Assembly: GCF_902167145.1 (NCBI RefSeq)
Contig: NC_050104.1
Location: 97,103,849-97,167,848, forward strand
Reading direction: 5' to 3'
Source of the DNA: Zea mays
Taxonomy: Eukaryota; Streptophyta; Magnoliopsida; Poales; Poaceae
DNA: 64,000 bases
In this document: positions 53,985 to 62,797 of the stretch, piece after piece
How the letters are laid out: every line of letters begins with the position of its first letter
Position numbering within the stretch: the first letter of the stretch is position 1
Notes under the pieces: generated by a model
Databases searched by the model: none
Seen by the model: only the letters and a program-made list of their open reading frames with translations
Told to the model about the DNA's origin: nothing
Made by a program: the position numbers and the translations under genes

Positions 53985-54118
53985 AACCTGCTGAGCGAGC
54001 CCCAAGCCCTCAGACAAAGGGGGATGATGAAATTAGACAAATGGCAGAAGCCATCATGGATAGAGTTGTTGATCAACTTTTAAATGAAGCTGCAGAAGTA
54101 GTCTTAAAAGAAGATTAA
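53985..54118 (+). CDS. zeon-1 antisense gene, exon 3
   Basis: Acceptor TTTTCTCAG|AACCTG. It encodes TKGDDEIRQMAEAIMDRVVD and ends at TAA 54116-54118. The donor side is 53888 (CAAATAG|GTACTA). The equivalent exon in the second copy is 61761-61567. Confidence 0.65.
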
Positions 54119-54538
54119 ATGCTACTGCGAAAACATTTAGTTTGTAATATTTGTCCAAAATCGTGTAACATTGTGTAATATATTAGCTGTTTATAACTCC
54201 ATTTTTGACGATGCATGAAACATCATACACATACCATTTTTGAGCCTTCGGCGAAAAAACACCTTCCCTTCTTTTCATGCTTCGTAAAAATCAATAATCA
54301 ATCCTTGTAAAATTAGTAACCAATAGATCCTTTCATTTCGGTAATTGACGAAGGTATAACTCTTCAGCGGCTATTTCTTGTGTCTTGTCAGTAATTCTTT
54401 AAAACCATCTTCGGCCATCAATATCAAAACCCTCCCTTCTTGCATTGTTGATGCACTATGATGTATGATGTTATGCTATGCGAATGATGTAATGATGTAA
54501 TGTTGTGCAAAATGATATTTGCCGAAGATTGATGAAAT

Positions 54539-54690
54539 CAGCGTTTATTTTTCGCTGTAAGCCTCCCTTAGGAGCTTCTTCGCCTTTTACTTCAGCGGAA
54601 TCAGCGTTTATTTTTCGCTGTAAGCCTCCCTTAGGAGCTTCTTCGCCTTTTACTTTCAGCGGAATCAGCGCTTATTTTTCGCTGTAGGCT
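54539..54690. repeat. zeon-1 62/63-bp minisatellite
   Basis: TCAGCGTTTATTTTTCGCTG units start at 54539, 54601 and about 54664 (two full units plus a partial). They lie between the 3' ends of the two convergent genes. Confidence 0.85.
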
Positions 54691-54992
54691 CAGAAAACTT
54701 ACACTGCGCTCCCTTAGGAACGGCTTTTTGTTGCTTCGAATAAATTGTACTTTGTTCCTTAGAACAAGTTTTTGACAACTTTGAAAATCCTCCTTGCCAA
54801 CATAAATTCTCATGCTTCAGCAGCTTAGGCCTATGGAGAAGATATATTTTTATTACAGAAAAAAGCGAAACTATTACAAAAAATTGAAAGGCGATAAAAG
54901 ACATTAAAACTACCCTTAATTGTTCCTTATTAAAAAGAAAGTAATGGTGAATATGAAAATGCGAAAGAGCTGCTGCTGAGGTATGATATTTG

Positions 54993-56509
54993 TCAGTAAA
55001 TGTGCTTCGACTCTGGCACAGTGCTATTGACTGTGCGAGCTTCGGACTCCTCCCTGAAGTCCCGCTGAAGGTTGACGCGCTGACTCCCTTCTGGCTGCTG
55101 ACCTCTTTGTGTTGGTGGTGGCGGTGGAGGCTGCTGCCAAGATGCTTGGGGTTGGCTTGCCGAAGCAACAGAAGCTGCAGGGTGGTTGCCTACATATTCT
55201 GGAATATAAGGCGAATGATACGAAGCAGTATGCATGACCTGCTTCGGCTGACTTTGTTGCGCTGCTGCTTCTGCTATCTCCTTCTGCTTCTGGATGGTAA
55301 CGTGGCACATCCTGGTGGTATGGCCCTTGTCTTCACCATAGAATAGGCAGTAAATTTTTCTCGGCTGATCTCCAAACCTTCCCCCGAAGCCCCTGACGCC
55401 TCTGCCCCTTGGCGCTGACGGTCGAAAACAACTTTGCTGCTGCCCCGAAGCTTTTGAAGAGTATTTTGGCCTTTGCTGCTGGCTCCCTCGATCATCACTT
55501 TGAGTAGAGTTATGGATTGACCTAACGTGCCTCGGGTGAAATCTTCCTCCGAAGCCCCTGGTCATTTCAGAGAACCTGAATGCTTCCTCCCTTCTTTGGC
55601 GGAAGTCATTGTCAGCTCGAATATACTCGTTCATCTTCTGGAGCAGCTTCTCTAACGTTTGTGGTGGCTTCCTGGCAAAGTACTGCGCTGAAGGTCCCGA
55701 CCGAAGCCCCTTAATCATGGCCTCAATGACAATTTCATTGGGCACTGTTGGCGCCTGTGCCCTCAGACGTAGAAACCTTCGGACATACGCCTGAAGGTAT
55801 TCTTCGTGATCCTGAGTACACTGGAATAGAGCATGAGCGGTGACTGGCTTTGTCTGAAATCCTTGGAAGCTGGTTATCAACATATCCTTCAGCTTTTGCC
55901 ATGAGGTGATTGTCCCTGGCCGAAGAGAAGAGTACCAAGTCTGAGCGACACTCTTGACGGCCATGACAAAAGACTTTGCCATGACTGCCGTATTGCCACC
56001 ATACGAAGATATGGTTGCCTCATAGCTCATCAAGAATTGCTTCGGGTCTGAATGACCGTCATACATGGGGAGCTGAGGTGGCTTGTAAGACTGGGGCCAT
56101 GGTGTAGCCTGTAATTCTGTTGACAAAGGAGAAGCATCATCAAAAGCAAAATTTCCATGATGGAAATCTTCATACCAGTCTTCCTCATTGTAGAAACCCT
56201 CGTGATGGAGCTCTCTGCGCTGAGGCCTTCGACTCTGGTCATCTTGAACAAGATGACGAACCTCTTCCGACGCTTCATCTATCTGCCTCTGAAGGTCAGC
56301 TAGACGGGCCATCTTCTCCTTCTTCCGTTGAACCTGTTGCTGAAGCATTTCTAGGTTTTGGATTTCCTGGTCCAAGTCGTCCTCCGGAGGCGTTGGACTA
56401 GTAGCCTTCCTCTTTTGACTTCGGGCCTCCCTGAGAGAAAGGACGTCCTGACTGGGATCCAGCGGCTATAGAGTACCAGCCCCTGTCGCTGAAGCTTTCT
56501 TCGGCGGCA
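54993..56509 (-). pseudogene. zeon-1 gag, with a stop at codon 15
   Basis: Gag of the zeon-like element. The natural start is ATG 56509 (MPPKKASATGAG), but TAG follows as codon 15. From MDQEIQNLEMLQ (56375) the frame is open to TGA at 54993. Residues ~115-250 of the full frame form the Retrotrans_gag core (QFLMSYEATISSYGGNTAVM, AQTWYSSLRPGTITSWQKLK, EEYLQAYVRRFLRLRAQAP). A zinc-knuckle-like CLFYGEDKGHTTRMC follows near residue 350, then a Gln/Pro-rich tail. There is no pol. The second copy has a sense codon at position 15. Confidence 0.8.
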
Positions 56510-56565
56510 TGACGAAGGTGATGCTTGCCGAAAGTGTTCAAGACTCAAAAAATGGAAGTGAGTTC

Positions 56566-56583
56566 ACCGGAGGTGGGCGCCAA
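56566..56583 (-). other. zeon-1 primer-binding site
   Basis: TTGGCGCCCACCTCCGGT on the minus strand follows the 5' LTR end CCCCAACA. The TGGCGCC start is typical of plant Tat-lineage gypsy elements. Confidence 0.65.
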
Positions 56584-57262
56584 TGTTGGGGACTTGTTCT
56601 CAAATGCTATGAATCAAGAACAAGGCAACATAAAATGTTAAATATCAAAGTCCTTCGTCCTTCAAATCATTATTTCCCTTCGGATATAACGAATCTAGGA
56701 CGAAGGTCATGAAGGGCATACCTTCATGATCATGATAAAAGACGAAGAACATTCATACAAAGTATAGAAAGTAACATAATTTCTGTAAACATTATTATTA
56801 ATCTATTTTCATTTATATTACTTATGTAAACAATGGTAAATTACAAATGTACCTTCGGTTTGAAGGAATGAGAATACAGGCGTGATGCAAAAGTGAATGC
56901 CAAGTCAGCGTGAACAGTACGGGAATACTGTTCACCTATTTATAGGCACGGGTCGCAGCCCATGCAAAATTACATTAATGCCCTTTACATTTATCAATAA
57001 CTCTATAGTAATTCTTTGAGGTCTAATTTGACTTTTCATCTTTAAGTCGGTTTCCCTTTCCCGCCGTTATGCCGAAGCTCTTCTGCACATATCTTCGTGA
57101 TCGTCTTATCCTTCGTCGTGATCGCCGTCCCAGTCAAGCTTCGTCTTAATCATGATCTTGTATACTCGCAATCTGACTTCGAAGGTACCTGTTCACATAT
57201 TTCTCTTGGAAAACAGTCAAATTACATTTTTGAGGACCTTCGGAAGCCGAAGGCCCCCAACA
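56584..57262 (-). repeat. zeon-1 5' LTR
   Basis: Upstream LTR in the element's orientation. On the minus strand it runs TGTTGGGGGCC to GTCCCCAACA and includes a TATAAATAG box near 56940. Confidence 0.85.
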
Positions 57263-57647
57263 AATACAGATACCGAACTTATCAAGTGATGAGGTGCACC
57301 TACAGGGTTGTCTGAGGTCCGATGGACAAGGACAACTGTAGGTGGGCCTAATGACTTGGGAGGTTCTGTCACACTCTATATCTATTTGTTTTATGTTATT
57401 GTCATGCCAATCAATCACTAGTCAAACATCAATACCATTTGTATTTGTATTAAATTATGAGTTTCCGTTAGTATTTTCGTTTTCGTTTGTTTTCGCAATT
57501 CCATTTACCCCGCTCCTGTTTCGTTACCGACTATTCCGGACCCGATCCCGTTTTCGATGATAAAATGCGGATACGGAAATGGGAGAGGGGTTTTTCTGTC
57601 CGTTTCCGTCCGCTTTCATCCCCAGTTCCTCGCAAAGGGAACTTTCA

Positions 57648-57665
57648 ATTGGTATAGGATCTAGG
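57648..57665 (+). other. primer-binding site of copia element E
   Basis: ATTGGTATAGGATCTAGG directly after LTR E; a decayed form of TTGGTATCAGAGCC (initiator tRNA-Met). Confidence 0.6.
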
Positions 57666-57700
57666 CTCTCCATTATGGGCTTAGTTGTCCGGAGAAGGCG

Positions 57701-58304
57701 ATGTTGTCACAAGAGGTAACCCTAGAACTTTTGCTTGGTGATGGTTCTAATTATACAGCTTGGTCTGCCTCAATTATAAATGCTTTTAGAAGTATTGATT
57801 CTAATTTAGAGCAGATTTTTATTGGAGTATCTTGTCTTATAAAAAATTAAGATGTTTAGCCCTAAATCATCATGCTTGTAACATCTTGGTTGATGCTCTT
57901 AGTAAATATGCTTACTATGCCATCATGAATTGTGATAATGATATGTTTGTTAATGTTCATGATTTATGGACTAGAATTGAAGCATAAAACTTTGAGTCCA
58001 TATGCAATGCTTATCCTTCCTCTAGTATTCGTAGTACTAACCTTTTGAAGGACGAAGAAGAAGAGCGATGGAGACCAAACGAGGAATCCACATCCCCAAA
58101 AGGTTTGTTTTCCCATACCGCTTTGCATGCTTCCACTAATTATGATGACATGGAAAACGAGACCGAGGATGTGGAAGAAAAGGAGATCCACCAGCTCTAC
58201 ACCCATATCAATAAGGAAGACGAGGTGATCTTGATGAAGTTGTTGAGAAGAAATGGCGAACAATGCAAGACACTTCTCAGGCTGGAGTAGACTCCCATCA
58301 TGAC
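57701..58304 (+). pseudogene. copia element E gag, 5' part, decayed
   Basis: From ATG 57701 the frame reads LLLGDGSNYTAWSASIINAF and RSIDSNLEQIF, the classic N-terminus of Opie/SIRE-type copia Gag. Stops follow from about 57850. Remnants in another frame read LKDEEEERWRPNEESTS and continue to 58290. The gag is cut at 58304 by the second zeon-like element. The remainder of E is outside the window. Confidence 0.65.
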
Positions 58305-58989
58305 TGTTGGGGGCCTTCGGCTTCCGAAGGTCCTCAAAAACATGATTTGACAATATTTTCCAAGTGATATATGTGAACATGTATCTTCAGACATCAGGTT
58401 ATGGGTATACAAGTGTCTGGTCAAGACGAAGCTTGAGTGGGACGGAGGGCGATCATGACGAAGGATAAGATGATCACGAAGCTATGCGCAGAAAAGCTTC
58501 GGCATGACGGCAGAAAAGAGGAACCAACTTAAAGATGAAAAGCCAAATCAGACCTCGAAGAATTATTATAGAGTTATTGATAAATGTAAAGGGCATTAAT
58601 GTAATTCTACACGGGCTGCGTCCCGCGCCTATAAATAGATGAACAGTACTCCCGTATTGTTCACGCTGACTTGGCATTCACTTTTTGCATCACGCCTGTA
58701 CCTTTGCTTTCTGTCAATTCGAAGGTACATTTATAATTTGTTATTACAAATACGATAATGTAAATAAAGATAAGTTGATGATAATATCTGTATTATTATT
58801 CGTATTTCATGTATGAATTCTTTCTTATCATCTGTCGAGCTTACGAAGGGTTTTCCCTTCATAACCTTCGTCCAAAATTCATTATATCCGAAGGGACATG
58901 ATGTCTTGAAGGACGAAGGACTTTAACATTTAACACTTTTTATGTTGCCTTGTTCTTAACTCGAAGCATTTGAGAACAAGTCCCCAACA
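58305..58989 (+). repeat. zeon-2 5' LTR (685 bp)
   Basis: TGTTGGGGGCCTTCGGC to GAACAAGTCCCCAACA. More diverged from the zeon-1 LTRs than those are from each other, so it is a separate insertion. Confidence 0.85.
58630..58638 (+). promoter_or_regulatory. TATA box of the zeon-2 LTR
   Basis: TATAAATAG in GCGCCTATAAATAGATG. Promoter for the gag-direction transcript. Confidence 0.6.
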
Positions 58990-59008
58990 TTGGCGCCCAC
59001 CTCCGGTG
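58990..59008 (+). other. zeon-2 primer-binding site
   Basis: TTGGCGCCCACCTCCGGTG directly after the LTR, identical to zeon-1. Confidence 0.65.
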
Positions 59009-59062
59009 AACTCACGTCCATTTTTTGAGCTTTGAACACCTTCGGTAAGCATCACCTTCGTC

Positions 59063-60580
59063 ATGCCGCCGAAGAAAGCTTCAGCCACAGGGGCTGCCAC
59101 TCTGCAGCCGCTGGATCCCAATCAGGATGTCCTTTCTCTTAGGGAGGCCCGAAGCCAGAAGAGGAAGGCCACCAGTCCAACGCCTCCGGAGGACGACTTG
59201 GATCAAGAAACCCAAAACTTGGAGATGCTCCATCAACAGGTTCAACGAAAGAAGGAAAAGATGGCTCGTCTAGCTGACCTACAGGGGCAGATAGATGAAG
59301 CTTCGGAAGAAGTTCGTCATCTTGCTCAAGATGACCAGAACCGAAGGCCTCCGCGCAGAGAGCTTCATCAGGAGGGCTTCTACAATGAGGACGACTGGTA
59401 TGAAGGTTTCCATCATGGAAATTTTGCTTTTGATGATGCTTCTCCTCTGTCAACAGAATTGTAGGCTACACCATGGCCCCAGTCTTACAAGCCACCCCAG
59501 CTCCCCATGTACGACAGTCATTCAGACCCGAAGCAATTCTTGATGAGCTATGAAGCAACCATATCTTCGTATGGTGGCAATACTGCAGTCATGGCAAAGT
59601 CTTTCGTCATGGCCGTCAAGAGTGTTGCACAAACCTGGTACTCCTCTCTTCGGCCAGGAACAATCACCTCATGGCAAAAGTTGAAGGACATCTTGATAAC
59701 CAACTTCCAAGGGCTTCAGACGAAGCTGGTCACTGCTCAAGCTTTATTCCAGTGCACCCAGGACCACGAAGAATACCTTCAGGCGTATGTCCGAAGGTTC
59801 CTGCGTCTAAGGGCACAGGCACCAACAGTGCCCAATGAAATTGTCATTGAGGCCATGATTAAGGGACTTCGGCCGGGACCTTCAGCGCAATACTTTGCCA
59901 GGAAGCCTCCTCAAACTTTGGAGAAGCTGCTCCAGAAGATGGACGAGTATATTCGAGCTGACAATGACTTTCGCCAAAGAAGGGAGGAAGCATTCAGGTT
60001 CTCTGAAATGACCAGGGGCTTCGGAGGAAGATTCCATCCGAGGCACGTCAGGTCAATTCACAACTCTACTCAAAGTGATGATAGAGGGAGTCAACAGCAA
60101 AGGCCACAGTACTCCTCGCAAGCTTCGGGGCAGCAGCAAAGCTCTTTTCGGCCGCCAGCGCCAAGGGGCAGAGGCGCCAGGGGCTTCGGGGGAAGATTTG
60201 GGGATCAGCCAAGAAAAATTTACTGCCTATTCTATGGTGAAGACAAGGGCCATACCACCAGGATGTGCCATGTTACCATCCAGAAGCAAAAGGAGATAGC
60301 AGAAGCTACAGCGCAACAGAGTCAGCCGAAGCAAGTCATGCATACTGCTTCGTACCATTCGCCTTACATTCCAGAATATGTAGGCAATCACCCTGCAGCT
60401 TCTGTTGCTTCGGCAAGTCAACCCCAAGCATCTTGGCAACAACCTCCACCGCCACCACCAACGCAACGAGGTCAGCAGCCAGAAGGGAGTCAGCACACTC
60501 ACCTTCAGCGGGACTTCAGAGAGGAGTCCGAAGCTCGCACAGTCAATAGCACTGTGCCAGAGTCGAAGCATATTTACTGA
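59063..60580 (+). pseudogene. zeon-2 gag, with an in-frame stop at codon 134
   Basis: Starts MPPKKASATGAATLQPLDPN with a sense codon where zeon-1 has its stop. It then runs through a Glu/Lys-rich helix (RKKEKMARLADLQGQIDEAS) to FDDASPLSTEL. TAG at 59462-59464 interrupts it, and the same frame continues from about 59507 through the Retrotrans_gag core, CLFYGEDKGHTTRMC and the Gln/Pro-rich tail to TGA at 60580. Apart from that stop it is full length (about 505 codons). Confidence 0.8.
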
Positions 60581-60914
60581 CAAATATCCTACCTCGACAG
60601 CAGCTTTTCGTATTTTCGCATTCAATATTACTTTCTTTTTAATAAGGAACAATTATGGGAAGTTTAAGTGCTTTTTATCGTTTTTCAATCTCTTGTAACA
60701 GTTTCGCTTTTTAGCATAATGAAAATATATCTTCTCCATAGGCTTAAGTTGTCAAAGCATAAGAATTTATGGTGGCAAGGAGGACCTTCGAACTATCAAA
60801 AATTTGTTCTAAGGAACGCAGTGCAATTTCTTCGAAGCAGCAAAAAGTCGTTCCTAAGGGAGCGCAGAGTAAGTTTTCTGCTCAAAAGTCGTTCCGAAGG
60901 GAATGCAGAGCCTA

Positions 60915-61110
60915 CAGCGAAAAATAAACGCTGATCCGCTGAAAGTAAAAGGCGAAGAAGCTCCTAAGGGAGGCTTACAGCGAAAAATAAACGCTGATTC
61001 CGCTGAAGTAAAAGGCGAAGAAGCTCCTAAGGGAGGCTTACAGCGAAAAATAAACGCTGATTCCGCTGAAGTAAAAGGCGAAGAAGCTCCTAAGGGAGGC
61101 TTACAGTGAA
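60915..61110. repeat. zeon-2 63-bp minisatellite
   Basis: CAGCGAAAAATAAACGCTGA units start at 60915, 60978, 61041 and 61104 (three full units plus a partial), one more than in zeon-1. Confidence 0.85.
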
Positions 61111-61566
61111 AAATAAATGCCAACCTTCGGCAAATATCATTTTGCATAACATCACATCATTACATCATTTGCATAGCATAACATCATACATCATAGTGCA
61201 TCAATAACGCAAGAAGGGGGGTCTCGATATTGATATTCGAAGATTGTTTTGAAGAAATAGTGACACGGCACAAAAAATAGCCATTGAAGAATTATATCTT
61301 CGTCAAACTCTGAAATGGAAAGATCTATTGATTATTGATTTTACGAGGATTGGTTACTGATTTTATGAGAAGACAGATATTATTTACGAAGCATGAAAAA
61401 AAGGGAAGGTGTTTTTTCGCCGAAGGCTCAAAAATGGTATGTATATGATGTTTCATGCATCGTAAAGAATAGAACTATAAACAGCTAATATACTACATCC
61501 AAAGTTACACAATATTACACATGATTCTCAACAAACATTACATTCTAAATGTTTTTACAACAACAT

Positions 61567-61770
61567 CTAATCTTCCCTTAGGACTACTTCTGCAGCTTCG
61601 TTTAATAGCTGATCAACAACTTTATCCATGATGGCTTCGGCCATTTGTCTAATTTCGTCATCCCCCTTCGTGTGGGGGCCCGGAGATGCCTCAGCAGGTT
61701 CTGAGGGAAGAGAAGATACGACTATATTACTATTACAAACCGTAAACAAGTTCGAAATCAAAAAATTACA
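61567..61770 (-). CDS. zeon-2 antisense gene, last exon
   Basis: On the minus strand, the last exon encodes TKGDDEIRQMAEAIMDKVVD and ends VVLRED-stop at 61567. Its start is near 61700, after an AG acceptor (CCCTCAG|AACCTG). It joins the previous exon in phase (donor CAAATAG|GTATTA near 61796), unlike zeon-1. Confidence 0.6.
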   Translation of the reverse strand, partial: CNFLISNLFTVCNSNIVVSSLPSEPAEASPGPHTKGDDEIRQMAEAIMDKVVDQLLNEAAEVVLRED

Positions 61771-61796
61771 ACAAAGATTAAAAAACCACTAGTTAA

Positions 61797-62592
61797 TACC
61801 TATTTGCCCTTCGGGCTCTGCGCTTTTCTCAGCGGCCTCTGCTACTTTTCTAGCATCATGGATGCCTTTTTCGCTTTTTTGAATAATTTCTAGGGCCATT
61901 TCCCGGCCACCATTGTCCCAGATGTCGGTAAAAAATTTTCCACCGACCAGGCTTGCTTCGGCCGAGGGGTCTTTTATATATTCGGAGGATAAGGCAGTTT
62001 CGGATTGTGTCAAAGATTTCACATGCTCACAGCCTTTCCTCTCCAAAATAGTAGCAATCCCCCTGGCACCCGAAAAGGCGCATATGTCTCCGCGGCTATT
62101 CAAAATTTCCTCAAAGGCCTCAGCTTCGTGACTGATCCATTCAATCGGGCCTTCGGGGTTACCCCTTGTGAAGTTTTCTTCGCTCGAGAATGCGCCAACA
62201 CTGGCGAAGCTGGATTTTATTTTCTTAGCACATTCTATAGATTTGTCATAGCACCTTTTCTTGGATGCACGAAGCTCTTCAACGTTTCTTTCTAAATGAT
62301 TTGCCCACTTATCACTAAGTTCTCGTTTCGTCTCTTAAAGTGTGCGTTCTTCTTTAGCTCTGGCTAGCTGTTTTCGAAGATCCTCAATTTCGCGCTTTTG
62401 AGCCTCAGCTTGAGCTTTAGAAGTAGCTTCGTCTTCCTTTATCTTATCCACCAATGTAAGCAGAATTTTATCTTTTTCCAAAGCTTCGTTCCTCAGCTTA
62501 ATAACCTCTGTTCGTAGGTTGTTGAAAGCGATATTATAGCTCTCGTCTTCGGCATTCTTTTGCGCTCTCAAAGCATTGCTAAGTATTAAACC
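61797..62592 (-). pseudogene. zeon-2 antisense gene, middle exon with one stop
   Basis: Minus-strand coiled-coil exon (LRNEALEKDKILLTLVDKIK), collinear with 53097-53888. A TAA at about 62335 (after KEERTL) breaks it; afterwards the same frame goes on (GPIEWISHEAEAFEEI) to EPEGQ at the donor. It retains the base missing in zeon-1. Confidence 0.65.
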
Positions 62593-62668
62593 CTATATGA
62601 AAAGAATTAGTATAAGAATAAAAGAATAATTCAAAATTTATAAGCTTCCAAATATACAATTTTCATAC

Positions 62669-62797
62669 CTTCAGACTATTATATGCGAGACTATCTGCAA
62701 GATCGTCCTTCGTCATAGCGCAGAGGCCAGCTTCAAGCTTCGGGAACCCCATACTTCTAGCCATCTCCCGGCAGACAGATAATTCTTTGTTGTCTGG
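62669..62797 (-). pseudogene. zeon-2 antisense gene, end of exon 1 (truncated by LTR H)
   Basis: Minus-strand NKELSVCREMARSMGFPKLE and TKDDLADSLAYNSLK, ending at the same donor as zeon-1 (CTGAAG|GTATGA). Its upstream part is separated by the insertion at 62797. Confidence 0.6.

Larger units (their letters stand above)
49948..57262 (-). mobile_element. zeon-1 copy: complete cinful-zeon-like retrotransposon (7315 bp)
   Basis: Two 679-bp LTRs (49948-50626, 56584-57262) and TSD AATAC on both sides (49943-49947, 57263-57267). Transcription orientation is minus: primer site next to 56583, Gag on the minus strand and polypurine tract by 50627. There is no protease, reverse transcriptase or integrase. 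Most of the rest is an antisense (plus-strand) spliced gene. The size, LTR length and gag-only content fit the maize zeon type, the non-autonomous partner of cinful; that name is from memory. The LTRs differ by about seven substitutions (about 1%), indicating recent insertion. Confidence 0.85.
46018..57373 (+). mobile_element. Element D': second long D-family LTR, interrupted by zeon-1
   Basis: Starts TGTAACACCCCTGGTG and ends GGCCTAATGACTTGGGAGG...CTGTCACA. TSD CTCTA at 46013-46017 and 57374-57378. Own sequence is 46018-49947 plus 57268-57373 (about 4.0 kb). It matches element D in inverse orientation but is ~0.85 kb shorter, mostly in the zone where D has its tandem repeats. The open frames at 47067-47678 and 48441-48638 lack recognisable domains. 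Read as a solo LTR. Confidence 0.7.
45640..57624. mobile_element. hAT element G (~0.6 kb of own sequence) holding two nested retroelements
   Basis: Ends TAGGGTTGAAA and TTTCATCCCCA (Ac-like hAT TIRs, imperfect). Perfect 8-bp TSD GTTCCTCG at 45632-45639 and 57625-57632. Its own sequence is 45640-46017 plus 57379-57624, rich in CCCGTTTTCG/CGATCCCG-type subterminal repeats, with no transposase. It sits just before the end of LTR E. Confidence 0.85.
42457..57647 (+). mobile_element. copia-type 5' LTR E, interrupted by F and G
   Basis: It starts about TGTGGGTTTTTGTGTTTTGG and ends ...ATTCACCCCTCTAGGC, hAT G, then CAAAGGGAACTTTCA at 57647. The initiator-Met-type primer site follows. LTR pieces: 42457-43560, 44783-45639 and 57633-57647. 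A TATAAAAG promoter lies at 44985. The style (TTTTGGATAACAACA, CACCGGAC motifs, CACCCCTCTAGGC) is that of Opie/Ji-like maize elements. The left boundary is approximate and the 3' LTR is outside the window. Confidence 0.55.

Noticed and set aside
50627..54992. A reverse transcriptase or integrase gene in the zeon-like element
   Set aside because: I looked on both strands; only Gag and the antisense gene are there, with no YXDD-type or integrase-like motif.
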